Shown: piece by piece, positions 15,126 through 23,640 of the stretch | How positions within the stretch are numbered: the stretch's first letter is position 1 | How the letters are laid out: each line of letters starts with the position of its first letter | Origin: an uncultured Saprospiraceae bacterium | GTDB taxonomy: Bacteria; Bacteroidota; Bacteroidia; Chitinophagales; Saprospiraceae | Direction of reading: 5' to 3' | DNA length: 34,737 nt | Assembly: GCA_937944245.1 (NCBI GenBank) | Contig: CALDYY010000040.1 | Location: 1-34,737 of the forward strand | Program-made: the position numbers and the translations under genes | The notes under the pieces: model-generated | What the model saw: only the letters and a program-made list of their open reading frames with translations | The model's database searches: none | Told to the model about the DNA's origin: nothing

Positions 15126-16922
15126 TTAAGCCATTTCAAACTGTAGCTTTGCTAAATTATTATATATTCCATTTTCCAATGTAGCAAGTTCACTGTGGCT
15201 ACCGCTTTCCACAATTTCGCCATTTTCCAAAACGTAGATTCTATCAGCATCGCGGATAGTAGAAAGGCGGTGGGCAATAATGATAGAGGTTCTTCCTTCC
15301 ATAAGTACGTTTAATGCATCTTGTACTAATCTCTCCGACTCAGCATCTAGTGCGGAAGTAGCTTCATCGAGCAAGAGAATCGCGGGGTCTTTAAGAATTG
15401 CTCTCGCAATGGCGATGCGTTGACGTTGACCGCCAGATAGTTTCACGCCCCGTTCGCCAACAATAGTTTGTAGCCCTTCAGGAAAAGTTTTGATAAATTC
15501 CCAAGCGTTTGCTTTTTTAGCGGCAGCTATAATTTCGGCTTCTGTGGCATCGGGTTTTCCATACCGAATATTTTCTTCAATAGAACCTCCAAATAAGATA
15601 ACTTCTTGAGGTACAATAGCAATATTATTTCTGAAAGCCTGAATATCGTAATGGCTAATTTCTTTGCCATCCACTAAAATGCTACCGTGATTAATGTCAT
15701 AAAAACGCATTAATAGTTGCACAATTGTTGATTTGCCTGAACCACTTGAACCTACTAAAGCTACTTTTTGACCGTTTTGTACTTCAAAATTGATGTTTCG
15801 CAACACAGGCACATCTTTGCGCGTAGGATAGTTGAATACTACATTTTGGTATTGTATTTCGCCTTTTAGTTTTAGTGGTATTGGCGTATTACCTTCTTTA
15901 ACCTCAACTTCATTCTTTTCCACTAAAATTTCTCTAATCCGCTCTGTTGCCCCTAGTGCCCCCAAGATTTCTGTGTAAAAATTGCCTAGACTACCAATGC
16001 TGGCACCAATGAAAATCATGTAAAATAAAAATTCAATCAATCTTCCAACAGTCATTGTTTCATTTTCAACCATAAGCGCACCTTGCCAAAGAATGAAGAA
16101 AATAGAGCCAAAGAAAAGTACAATAATTACCAATGCAAATAAAGCTCTGGCATGAGCGTACTTCATAGAAACAGTTACTACGTTATCAATACTTTTGCCA
16201 TATCTTCGGTACTCGAACAATTCATTGGTAAAGGTTTTTACTGCCTGAATAGCCTGTATAGATTCACTAAGAATGGTATTAGATTTTGCTAGTTCTTCCT
16301 GACGTGTTTTGGAAAGCTGGCGTATGTATCGCCCAAAAATCATAGCAGCGATAATAACGGCTGGGAAAATAGCAAACATGATAAGCGATAACTCGCGCGC
16401 TCTTATTAGCAGTAAGACAACACTAATAATTAGAGTGAAAAATTGGCGAATAAACTCTGCAAGAATAGAAGAAAAGACGTTATATAATTTGCCTACATCT
16501 GAGGATAAACGGCTAATAAGTTCACCAGATTGGTTTTCTTCAAAAAATACAATCGGTAACCCAATTAGCTTTTGGTAAACTGCTTTGCGTACATCGGCAA
16601 TCCCTTTTTCGCTCACATAAGCAAATAGCAACACCCGCACATAAGAAGTAACACCTTGTATGGTAAACAACACAATCAATAGCTTACCAATATCCTTGAG
16701 TGTCCAGTTGTACTCGCTTGTGCCCATTGAAATATCCACCATTTGTCCAGAAAGTGCTGGCAGAATCAACGTGGAGATGCTAGAAATAAGCAGCGCCAAC
16801 AATCCAAATATCATGTACCAAGCATAGGGACGAATAAATTTGAAGATGGTTAATGATTTTCTGAAAGTTTCACGAGTTATTTTTGGTTTTGTTGGATTTT
16901 GACTTTGCTCTTGATTTGCCAT
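15126..16922 (-). CDS. MsbA-like ABC exporter (fused permease and ATPase)
   Basis: This 598-residue half-transporter would work as a homodimer in the inner membrane. The N-terminal six-helix exporter domain spans about 35-330. The C-terminal ATPase contains Walker A GSSGSGKST at 391-399, a Q-loop (IVPQEVILF), the signature LSGGQRQRIAIARA, Walker B ILLLDEATSALD and the switch IIAHRLSTI. The family includes lipid A/phospholipid flippases (MsbA) and multidrug exporters (BmrA, LmrA); sequence alone does not separate them. The start at 16922 gives a polar, Asn/Gln/Lys-rich N-terminal tail before helix 1. It is monocistronic and convergent with the photolyase gene, with no terminator possible in the 3-base gap. 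Confidence 0.93.
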   Translation of the reverse strand: MANQEQSQNPTKPKITRETFRKSLTIFKFIRPYAWYMIFGLLALLISSISTLILPALSGQMVDISMGTSEYNWTLKDIGKLLIVLFTIQGVTSYVRVLLFAYVSEKGIADVRKAVYQKLIGLPIVFFEENQSGELISRLSSDVGKLYNVFSSILAEFIRQFFTLIISVVLLLIRARELSLIMFAIFPAVIIAAMIFGRYIRQLSKTRQEELAKSNTILSESIQAIQAVKTFTNELFEYRRYGKSIDNVVTVSMKYAHARALFALVIIVLFFGSIFFILWQGALMVENETMTVGRLIEFLFYMIFIGASIGSLGNFYTEILGALGATERIREILVEKNEVEVKEGNTPIPLKLKGEIQYQNVVFNYPTRKDVPVLRNINFEVQNGQKVALVGSSGSGKSTIVQLLMRFYDINHGSILVDGKEISHYDIQAFRNNIAIVPQEVILFGGSIEENIRYGKPDATEAEIIAAAKKANAWEFIKTFPEGLQTIVGERGVKLSGGQRQRIAIARAILKDPAILLLDEATSALDAESERLVQDALNVLMEGRTSIIIAHRLSTIRDADRIYVLENGEIVESGSHSELATLENGIYNNLAKLQFEMA

Positions 16923-16995
16923 TGAACTACTTCTTTTTTGTTGTTATAACAAGTGATAAGGGTTTGAGTTAAAAAATAAAAAATAAAGTTAGCAC

Positions 16996-17026
16996 TTGCA
17001 TTTGATATTAATGATGATTAACTTTG
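16996..17026 (+). promoter_or_regulatory. Bacteroidota promoter of tRNA-Arg (TTG-N20-TAACTTTG)
   Basis: The -33 TTG at 16996-16998, 20 bases of spacing and an exact -7 TAACTTTG at 17019-17026 fit the phylum's consensus. Transcription would start about 20 bases before the mature tRNA. This is the best-formed promoter in the window. Confidence 0.6.
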
Positions 17027-17052
17027 TAATCTATACGTGAGAGAATAAAAAC

Positions 17053-17125
17053 GGCTTCGTAGTTCAATGGATAGAATATCAGATTTCGGCTCTGAGGGTT
17101 GCAGGTTCGAGTCCTGCCGAGGTCA
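17053..17125 (+). tRNA. tRNA-Arg (anticodon TCG)
   Basis: The 73-nt cloverleaf has an acceptor stem 17053-17059/17118-17124 (two G-U pairs), a D arm GTTC/GAAT, an anticodon stem TCAGA/TCTGA with loop TTTCGGC, and a T arm GCAGG-TTCGAGT-CCTGC. The anticodon at 17086-17088 is TCG, reading CGA and, by wobble, other CGN codons. The discriminator is A and CCA is not encoded. All four stems close. Confidence 0.95.
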
Positions 17126-17163
17126 CAACTTTAAAGTACCTATTTTACAGTTAATTTTCGTTT

Positions 17164-17179
17164 CTTTTAACAGTTAAAT
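17164..17179. promoter_or_regulatory. TTTAAC-A-GTTAAA odd palindrome
   Basis: A perfect 13-base palindrome lies in the 178-base gap between tRNA-Arg and the next lipoprotein gene, with a related TTTTACAGTTAA about 25 bases upstream. It shares the AC-A-GT core with the dyads near 10641 and 23469. It may be an operator or chance in AT-rich DNA. Confidence 0.2.
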
Positions 17180-17279
17180 TAAAAGATTTTGGGTTTCCAA
17201 TGCCTATCGCTGTTTGTTAGTAGTTACAAATCTCAATCATTCCTAATTCAAATCTTTATTTCAATTCATTAGCTTTGAC

Positions 17280-17287
17280 TACATTTG
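17280..17287 (+). promoter_or_regulatory. -7 element (TACATTTG) for the lipoprotein gene at 17304
   Basis: This exact TAnnTTTG match lies 16 bases before the ATG, giving a leader of about 10-12 bases. No -33 TTG is evident. Confidence 0.4.
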
Positions 17288-17303
17288 CTAAAAAAATAGA
17301 ATA

Positions 17304-17726
17304 ATGCAGTTGACTTTTCGTTATATTTCGGCTATAATATTGGTAGTAGTTATTTGGGGCTGTAACGAGTTCAAACCAGATGCAAAGTATTTACAAAAAC
17401 ACACTTGGAGCGGTGTTCGTGGGGAGCAGTTTATTCAATTTACAAGCGACTCAACAGGAATGATGATGATTCCAAAATCTGAAGGTAAAAGAGATACTTT
17501 CCAAATGACTTACAGCTTTGAACCAGATTCAGCATTAATGCAATTAGACATGGCTTTTTTAACGCTACCAATAAAAGGATTAAATTTGTATGGCGTTGTG
17601 GAATTCATTCACCGAGATACTTTTTTGTATTACGCTGAAAAAGGGTTTCCTGAAATGGGTGAAAAATATCGCCCTAAAAGAATGGACTATGTTAAAGCCA
17701 TTCCTTTTGTGAGGGAAAAGAAATAA
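17304..17726 (+). CDS. Small hypothetical lipoprotein upstream of gldA
   Basis: The 140-residue product begins with a lipoprotein signal (long hydrophobic stretch ending VVVIWGC, Cys20). The mature domain of about 120 residues is beta-rich and looks like a small barrel or sandwich: WSGVRGEQFIQFTSDSTGMM, DTFQMTYSFEPD, VVEFIHRDTFLYY. It recalls lipocalin-like lipoproteins that report stress or ligand state, but I do not recognise a named family. It has its own -7 element and lies 84 bases before gldA on the same strand, so partial co-transcription with the gld genes is possible. The function is unknown. Confidence 0.72.
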   Translation: MQLTFRYISAIILVVVIWGCNEFKPDAKYLQKHTWSGVRGEQFIQFTSDSTGMMMIPKSEGKRDTFQMTYSFEPDSALMQLDMAFLTLPIKGLNLYGVVEFIHRDTFLYYAEKGFPEMGEKYRPKRMDYVKAIPFVREKK

Positions 17727-17810
17727 ATTAAATGTTATTCGATGGGGTTAAATGCGTAAAAATAACCTAACGCCAACTGGCAAATAGCGAATGCTTAACA
17801 CGATAAATAT

Positions 17811-18719
17811 ATGTCTGTTATTGTAGAACAACTCACAAAAGTTTATGGCACACAAAAGGCTATTGACGAATTATCTTTTGAAGCAAAAAAAGGCGAGATA
17901 CTGGGTTTTTTAGGTCCGAACGGAGCAGGAAAGACCACTACAATGAAAATATTGACCAGCTATATTCCCGCCACTGAAGGAAAAGCCACAGTATGTGGGT
18001 TTGATGTAAAAGAAGAGAGCAAACCCACTCGCCGTTGTGTAGGCTATTTACCAGAACATAATCCGCTTTATAAAGACATGTATGTTAAAGAATATCTTGG
18101 TTTTGTGGCGAGATTGCATCCTGAAGTGCGCAACAAGAAGCAGCGTGTGGAAGAAATGATTGAGCAAACAGGGCTAGGGCGCGAGCAGCACAAACAAATT
18201 GGGATGCTCTCAAAAGGATACAGGCAACGAGTAGGATTGGCGCAAGCTATGTTGCACGACCCAGAAGTGCTTATTCTCGACGAGCCTACTTCAGGTTTAG
18301 ACCCCAATCAATTAGTGGAGATTCGGCAACTGATAAAACAACTCGGCGAAGAAAAAACCGTGATTCTTTCTACGCATATTATGCAGGAGGTACAAGCCAT
18401 TTGCGATAGAGTGGTTATTATCAATAGAGGCAAGCTAGTGGCGAATGATCCTATTGAGCAATTGAAGGCACGCTTAAGCGGTAGAACGACAGTAACCGTT
18501 GCTTTTCAAGAAAATGTAACTAAAGAGCAGCTAAAACACATTGAGCAAGTACAGCAAATAAAGGCATTAGATAAGAAACGATGGCAATTAATAACGGATA
18601 ATAACACAGACATTCGACCTGCTATTTTTCATTATGCAGTAGAAAATAAATTGACTTTAATTGAATTGCATCAAGAATCATTTAGTATTGAAGACGTATT
18701 TCAGGAGTTAACAAAATAA
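17811..18719 (+). CDS. gldA: ABC transporter ATP-binding protein GldA
   Basis: This is the ATPase subunit of the GldAFG ABC transporter, first found through gliding mutants of Flavobacterium johnsoniae and also present in non-gliding relatives. The 302 residues show Walker A GPNGAGKT (35-42), a signature region LSKGYRQRVGLAQA, Walker B VLILDEPTSGLDP and the switch-region STHIMQEV. The C-terminal extension (about 215-302) is typical of long ABC-2-type ATPases. It is followed after 10 bases by gldF and then gldG. In F. johnsoniae, as I recall, gldA is separate from gldFG, so here the three subunits are encoded together. The transported substrate is unknown in the family. Confidence 0.9.
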   Translation: MSVIVEQLTKVYGTQKAIDELSFEAKKGEILGFLGPNGAGKTTTMKILTSYIPATEGKATVCGFDVKEESKPTRRCVGYLPEHNPLYKDMYVKEYLGFVARLHPEVRNKKQRVEEMIEQTGLGREQHKQIGMLSKGYRQRVGLAQAMLHDPEVLILDEPTSGLDPNQLVEIRQLIKQLGEEKTVILSTHIMQEVQAICDRVVIINRGKLVANDPIEQLKARLSGRTTVTVAFQENVTKEQLKHIEQVQQIKALDKKRWQLITDNNTDIRPAIFHYAVENKLTLIELHQESFSIEDVFQELTK

Positions 18720-18729
18720 AAATTAATTT

Positions 18730-19461
18730 ATGTTTAGCATATTTTTAAAAGAAATTAATGCTTTTTTTAGCTCCTTTATTGGCTACGTGGTGATAGGTAC
18801 TTTTCTCGTTATCATGGGATTAATGATGTTTATATTTCCTGATTATAGTATTTTAAATTATAAATTTGCCACTTTAGACCAACTTTTTAATGTAGCTCCC
18901 ATGATTTTTGTTTTCCTCATTCCTGCTGTCACTATGCGCTCTTTGGCGGAAGAACAACAAACAGGAACGATGGAACTACTCGTAACACGCCCTATTAGCA
19001 GTTGGCAGATTGTGCTTGGTAAGTATTTTGCCTGCCTGTTTTTAGTGGCTTTTGCTTTACTACCTACGCTCTTGTATTATTGGACAGTCCATGAACTAGG
19101 TTCACCAAAAGGCAACTTGGACAGCGGCGCCATAGCAGGTTCTTATTTTGGATTACTTTTATTGGCGGCTGCTTTTGTTTCGATAGGCATCTTCTCATCT
19201 TCATTGACTAAAAACCAAATTGTAGCCTTTATCTTGGCTACTTTTTTATGCTTTATTTTTTATTGGGGATTTTTATTTATTAGTAATATTCCTTCCTTTG
19301 TCGGGCGGATTGATGCCATTATTCAAATGATAGGTATTGATTATCATTATGAATCCATGAGTAGAGGTATTATAGATACTAGAGATTTGCTTTATTTTTT
19401 TTCTTTCATTACTTTCTTTATTTTCTTGACTTTAACAAGTTTAGAATGGAAAAGAATTTAA
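18730..19461 (+). CDS. gldF: ABC-2 type permease GldF
   Basis: This 243-residue inner-membrane permease has six hydrophobic helices, beginning with a short amphipathic N-terminus (FSIFLKEINAFFSS). The loop EEQQTGTMELLVTRPIS after helix 2 is the conserved coupling segment of ABC-2 permeases of the NosY/GldF group. Length and topology agree with F. johnsoniae GldF (about 240 residues). It is embedded between gldA (10 bases) and gldG (30 bases). Confidence 0.92.
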   Translation: MFSIFLKEINAFFSSFIGYVVIGTFLVIMGLMMFIFPDYSILNYKFATLDQLFNVAPMIFVFLIPAVTMRSLAEEQQTGTMELLVTRPISSWQIVLGKYFACLFLVAFALLPTLLYYWTVHELGSPKGNLDSGAIAGSYFGLLLLAAAFVSIGIFSSSLTKNQIVAFILATFLCFIFYWGFLFISNIPSFVGRIDAIIQMIGIDYHYESMSRGIIDTRDLLYFFSFITFFIFLTLTSLEWKRI

Positions 19462-19491
19462 AAGATAAATTGCTACTACATTACGCAACCA

Positions 19492-21207
19492 ATGAATAAG
19501 CGACTGCAAAGTATTATACAAGTATTATTGATTTTAGGGGTATTAATTTTTATAAATATCATAGGTAATTATATTTATGCCTATTTTGATTTAACAGAAG
19601 AAAAACGCTATACCCTTACCTCTCCCACTAAAAAATTACTACGCGATTTAGACGAAGTAGTTTTTGTTCAAGTTTTGCTCGACGGTGATTTGCCAGCCGC
19701 TGATTTCAAGCGTTTGCAGAAAGCGGTAAGAGAATTGCTAAAAGATTTTAGAAGTGAATCAAAATTCATTGAATACGAGTTCATTAACCCTAATAAAGGT
19801 TCAGTAGAACAAATTAATGAGCGCCGTAAAGAATTAGCTAAAGATGGTATTATTCCCGTCAATTTAGTCTTGGAAGGTGTCGAAGGCTCAAAAGAACAGC
19901 TTATTTACCCTTACGCAACCTTCACTTACAAGGGGCGCTACACGATTGTTAATTTCTTGGAAGCAGAGCGACCAGGTATTCCCAAGCCTGTGCTTGTAAA
20001 TAATAGTGTGGCTTTGTTGGAATATAAATTTGCTAACGCCATACAAAAAATGCAAGTGGATCAAAAACCCAACATTGGATTTTTGCAAGGGCATGGCGAA
20101 TTGGCAAGGCTACAAATGCTTGATTTTGAAAAAACACTGCGCCAGTTTTATGATACCTATTATTTTAATTTAGATAGCTTATTGCAAATTCCTGTGGATG
20201 AAATCAATGTTCTTATCGTTGGAAAACCTCGCTTTCCTTTTTCTAAACAAGACCAGTTTAAGATAGACCAATATATAATGAATGGTGGAAAATTGCTTTG
20301 GCTAATTGACCGCCTAAATGTGAACATAGATAGTATTGACCAAAATAAACGTTATGTGCCACTGCCATATAACTTGGATTTGGAAAATCTTTGGTTTAGT
20401 TATGGCATTCGCATCAATCCCAGCATGGTGTTAGACTTAGAATGTTCTGCTATTCCTTTGAAAGTTGGAGATGCTGGTGGTCAGCCTCAATTTAGGGCTT
20501 TTCCTTATTTTTACCATCCTGTGGTTGCTCCAAAGTCAGAGCATCCGATTGTAAAGAGTCTAGATAGGGTAAATTTATTTTTCCCAAGTTCTATTGATAC
20601 GACAATTCGCACCAAAACATCAGTAGAAAAAACAGTTTTGTTAAGTTCTTCGGCTAAAAGTAGAGTACAATTAACGCCTGCTACGCTAGATTTTGAAATG
20701 TTGCGCATTCCGCCACAAGTAGAAAAATTCAATCAGCCTTTTCAGCCTATGGCAGTGTTGTACGAAGGTGTTTTTACCTCTGCCTTTGAAAATAGAGTCA
20801 CTGAAAGTATGATGCAGGGTTTACAGCAACTCAACATGCAATTCAAAACGCAAAGCGAACCAACCAGTATGATTGTCGTAGCTGACGGCGACATCATTCG
20901 CAACGATGTTCGATTGAATGACCAAAACCAACCTTATCCCTTAGAGTTGGGGTTGAACCCTTTTGATCGCTATGTATATGCCAATAAGACGTTTTTGCTT
21001 AATGCTGTTGAGTTTTTGTTGGATAAAAACGGTATTATTGAGTCGCGTGGAAAAGAAATAAAGCTAAGGTTACTTGATCAAACGCGCGCTATTGCCGAAC
21101 AAACTAAGTGGCAATTCATTAATATTGTTGTACCGCTATTGCTGTTGCTTATATTTGGATTGGGCTACACTTGGCTAAGAAAGCGGCGATTTGGACAACC
21201 TCAATAG
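19492..21207 (+). CDS. gldG: GldG, large auxiliary subunit of the GldAFG transporter
   Basis: The 571-residue protein has an N-terminal transmembrane helix (about 8-33), a large extracytoplasmic domain with the hallmark EEKRYTLTSPTKKLL just after the helix, and a second helix near the C-terminus (about 540-562) followed by a short basic tail. This is the layout of GldG and of the ABC-type uncharacterised transport domain in it. The conserved GHGELAR and IVGKPRFPFS segments are in the Rossmann-like part. It probably forms the periplasmic part of the complex with GldF. The next gene, for a DUF4340 protein, starts 47 bases after its stop. Confidence 0.92.
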   Translation: MNKRLQSIIQVLLILGVLIFINIIGNYIYAYFDLTEEKRYTLTSPTKKLLRDLDEVVFVQVLLDGDLPAADFKRLQKAVRELLKDFRSESKFIEYEFINPNKGSVEQINERRKELAKDGIIPVNLVLEGVEGSKEQLIYPYATFTYKGRYTIVNFLEAERPGIPKPVLVNNSVALLEYKFANAIQKMQVDQKPNIGFLQGHGELARLQMLDFEKTLRQFYDTYYFNLDSLLQIPVDEINVLIVGKPRFPFSKQDQFKIDQYIMNGGKLLWLIDRLNVNIDSIDQNKRYVPLPYNLDLENLWFSYGIRINPSMVLDLECSAIPLKVGDAGGQPQFRAFPYFYHPVVAPKSEHPIVKSLDRVNLFFPSSIDTTIRTKTSVEKTVLLSSSAKSRVQLTPATLDFEMLRIPPQVEKFNQPFQPMAVLYEGVFTSAFENRVTESMMQGLQQLNMQFKTQSEPTSMIVVADGDIIRNDVRLNDQNQPYPLELGLNPFDRYVYANKTFLLNAVEFLLDKNGIIESRGKEIKLRLLDQTRAIAEQTKWQFINIVVPLLLLLIFGLGYTWLRKRRFGQPQ

Positions 21208-21254
21208 TCAATTGTAAGAATTTAATACAACAGAAAAAAGTGCAACAATTGAAC

Positions 21255-22286
21255 ATGAAAAAAAATATATTCATATTATTTGCTTTGTTTTTAACCTCTG
21301 GACTTGGCGTGTATTGGGTGCTTCACAACGAAGCAGAAAAACAAGACACTACGGTATTCGGTTGGGATAGAAAATTTAAAGTGGAAGATGTTAGCAAAAT
21401 ACATAAAATTTTTATTGCCAATCGTAATGGAGAAACAACTACACTCACTAAAAAAGACAATGGTTGGACATACAATAATCAGTATAAAGCCTTGCCTAAT
21501 GCAGTAGATAATTTGATGCGTGCCTTCCGAGAGATGGAAATTAAGTACAAACCTGCTGACGCTGCTGTTCCCTACATGATTAGCGACTTAGCTGCACAAG
21601 GGATAAAAGTAGAACTTTATGATGAAAAAGATAAATTACTAAAAGCATTTTATGTAGGGGGCGCGCCATCTGATGAGCGTGGTACTTACATGATTATGGA
21701 AAATTCTGAGCAGCCCTACGTTGTGCACTTACCTACCTGGGAAGGAAATCTTCGCTTTCGCTTCAATCTCACAGGCGACCAATGGCGGGACAAAACAGTT
21801 TTTGGAGAAACGGTAGAGGACATTAAAGCACTAGCAGTAGAGTACCCAAAACAACAAAATGAATCATTTAAGCTAATTCGGTCTGGCAACAAATTTGAGG
21901 TAACTCCTTTTTACGATTTTACACCCAAAATTACCACACCTGCTTCACAAGGACTTGTCGAAGCTTATTTAGTACGCTTTAAAAAAGTAGGAGCAGAAGC
22001 CTTTGAAAATGCGAATCCAAGAAGGGACAGCGTACTGCAAACACTGCCTTTTTGTATTATTTCAATGGAAAAAACAAATGGTGAAAAAAGAGTAGTACAA
22101 TTCTTTTCCATCGAAACGACTTCCTTCTTCTTTGACCCCAAAACAAACCGAGAGAGCGAAGTCCCTTACGTAGAGCGATATTTTGCTGAGGTAAGCGATA
22201 AAGGTTTTATGTTAGTGCAGCACATTGTTTTTTCTAAATTGTTCTGGGGATATTCTTTCTTTTTTGAGGAAAAGATGGTACAGTAA
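21255..22286 (+). CDS. DUF4340 domain protein, likely accessory to the GldAFG transporter
   Basis: The start at 21255 gives a membrane anchor (KKNIFILFALFLTSGLGVYWVL) at the very N-terminus; the longer frame would overlap gldG in another frame and bury the anchor. The 343-residue protein has one N-terminal membrane segment and a periplasmic beta-rich repeat region of the DUF4340 type (KIFIANRNGETTTLTKKDNGWTYN; LKAFYVGGAPSDERGTYM). DUF4340 proteins are recurrent neighbours of GldG-like ABC genes in many phyla. It is on the same strand 47 bases after gldG, so it is probably the fourth subunit or a partner. Its biochemical role is unknown. Confidence 0.82.
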   Translation: MKKNIFILFALFLTSGLGVYWVLHNEAEKQDTTVFGWDRKFKVEDVSKIHKIFIANRNGETTTLTKKDNGWTYNNQYKALPNAVDNLMRAFREMEIKYKPADAAVPYMISDLAAQGIKVELYDEKDKLLKAFYVGGAPSDERGTYMIMENSEQPYVVHLPTWEGNLRFRFNLTGDQWRDKTVFGETVEDIKALAVEYPKQQNESFKLIRSGNKFEVTPFYDFTPKITTPASQGLVEAYLVRFKKVGAEAFENANPRRDSVLQTLPFCIISMEKTNGEKRVVQFFSIETTSFFFDPKTNRESEVPYVERYFAEVSDKGFMLVQHIVFSKLFWGYSFFFEEKMVQ

Positions 22287-22304
22287 CTTTTTCTTCAGTG
22301 GCGT

Positions 22305-22321
22305 TTTCACTTCAAGTGAAA
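22305..22321. terminator. Short stem-loop between convergent genes
   Basis: TTTCACTT-C-AAGTGAAA is a perfect palindrome in the 41-base gap between the DUF4340 gene and proB. In RNA it would form a 6-bp stem with a 5-base loop, flanked by a short T-run on one side. It may be a weak bidirectional terminator. Confidence 0.4.
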
Positions 22322-22327
22322 CCCTCG

Positions 22328-23404
22328 CTATATACCTTCTTCAATATACAAATAATCGTAATGCACCAAAGGCTTTTTGCCTTTTTGACCTAAATAATAG
22401 GTGGCTTCTTGGGCATCATATTGGGCAATGCCAACCCCGATAAATTCGCCTTGTTGGTTTTGTATTTTGATGATATCGCCTTTTTCAAATTGACCTTCTA
22501 TACTAATGATGCCTACGGGCAGTAGGCTAGAAACCTGCTTTTTTGAGCGTAACGCTGCTACTGCTCCGTCATTCACAATAACAGTTCCTTGATGACCAAC
22601 TTCGGTGTAGAGCATCCATTTTTTTAGATTGGAAACAGGAGATTGCGATTTAAAAGTAGTCCCTACATAATTATTATTGGCAATATCTAGTAAAATATGA
22701 TTTCGTTTACCGTTTGCAATAATGGTTTTTACGCCTACGTTCGCTGCCTTTTGTGCTACTCGAAACTTTGTGTGCATTCCTCCACGCCCAAAAGACGATT
22801 TTGAAGGAAGAATAAACTGCTTGAGAGTTTCGTCATTAGCATCAATTTCGGTAATTAATTGACTATCAGTATCGTTAGGGTCTCCATTGAACAAGCCATC
22901 TACTGTGGAAAGGATAATTAACGTATCGGCATTAGTCATAGCGGCTACTAGACCTGCTAGTTCATCGTTATCAGTGAACATTAATTCGCTTACGGAAACA
23001 ACATCATTTTCATTGATTACAGGTACAATATTATCTCGAAGCAATGCCAATAAACAATTTTGCATATTAACATAATGCTGTCGGTCTCTGAAATCCTCTT
23101 TTGTTGCTAAGACTTGCGCACAAAAAAGATGATGATTGGCAAAAAGCTGCATATACCACTGCATAAGCCTCACCTGCCCAACAGCCGAAAGTACCTGTCG
23201 GCGCACAACTTTACTCCAGTTCGTGGCGATTGGAAAAACACTTCGCGCTGCACCGACCGCTCCAGAGGATACCAATAGCACTTCTATATTTTGTTGTTTG
23301 AGTACTGCTACTTGGTCCACTAAATGGCTAATAGTAGTAATATCTAGCAATCCATCAGGTTGAGACAACACATTAGTACCAATTTTAACTACAATGCGTT
23401 TCAT
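22328..23404 (-). CDS. proB: Glutamate 5-kinase
   Basis: This enzyme phosphorylates glutamate at the gamma-carboxyl, the first and feedback-controlled step of proline synthesis in the cytoplasm. The 358 residues comprise an amino-acid-kinase domain (1 to about 255: VVKIGTNVLS at the start, LLVSSGAVGAA, the glutamate-site NENDVVS and the nucleotide-site GRGGMHTK) and a C-terminal PUA domain (about 270-355: GTVIVNDGAVAAL, GDIIKIQNQQGE). Length and domain order match the family. proA, which often accompanies proB, is not adjacent. The gene is divergent from aconitase, and two palindromes lie in the shared upstream region. Confidence 0.95.
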   Translation of the reverse strand: MKRIVVKIGTNVLSQPDGLLDITTISHLVDQVAVLKQQNIEVLLVSSGAVGAARSVFPIATNWSKVVRRQVLSAVGQVRLMQWYMQLFANHHLFCAQVLATKEDFRDRQHYVNMQNCLLALLRDNIVPVINENDVVSVSELMFTDNDELAGLVAAMTNADTLIILSTVDGLFNGDPNDTDSQLITEIDANDETLKQFILPSKSSFGRGGMHTKFRVAQKAANVGVKTIIANGKRNHILLDIANNNYVGTTFKSQSPVSNLKKWMLYTEVGHQGTVIVNDGAVAALRSKKQVSSLLPVGIISIEGQFEKGDIIKIQNQQGEFIGVGIAQYDAQEATYYLGQKGKKPLVHYDYLYIEEGI

Positions 23405-23428
23405 AGTTGCTTATTAAAAAAAACAATA

Positions 23429-23436
23429 CAAATTTA
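23429..23436 (-). promoter_or_regulatory. -7 element (TAAATTTG) of proB
   Basis: This exact TAnnTTTG match on the minus strand gives a leader of about 19 bases before the proB ATG. No -33 TTG is seen; a palindrome centred at 23469 lies 33 bases upstream of the element. Confidence 0.4.
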
Positions 23437-23462
23437 AAATGAATGTCCTTATTTTTTTGTTT

Positions 23463-23475
23463 ATTTACAGTAAAT
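23463..23475. promoter_or_regulatory. Perfect ATTTAC-A-GTAAAT palindrome upstream of proB
   Basis: This 13-base odd palindrome is centred at 23469 in the proB-acn divergent region. Eleven of its bases recur at 10637-10647 upstream of a lipoprotein gene. Its distance from the -7 element of proB (33 bases) is close to the 31 bases found there. The placement suggests an activator or repressor site. Confidence 0.35.
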
Positions 23476-23480
23476 AGTGT

Positions 23481-23506
23481 GTCATTAACTGTCAACAGTA
23501 AATGAC
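23481..23506. promoter_or_regulatory. 26-base near-perfect dyad in the proB-acn divergent region
   Basis: GTCATTAACTGT (23481-23492), CA, then ACAGTAAATGAC (23495-23506): the arms pair at 11 of 12 positions. The right arm repeats the ACAGTAAAT core of the palindrome 18 bases to the left. It looks like a dimeric regulator operator; cruciform potential is also high. Confidence 0.4.
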
Positions 23507-23595
23507 AATAAATTAGTCAGATAACTGGATAAACTTTTTAAAAGAATTCTACATTTTATTTCATTAAAGAAAAGATGATTTAGACTCAGAAAGCC

Positions 23596-23603
23596 TACAT
23601 TTG
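23596..23603 (+). promoter_or_regulatory. -7 element (TACATTTG) of the aconitase gene
   Basis: This exact TAnnTTTG match lies 37 bases before the ATG, giving a leader of about 30 bases. No -33 TTG is found at the usual spacing. Confidence 0.45.
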
Positions 23604-23640
23604 TTAAACCATTTCTTAAACATACAAAAACATTAAATTT

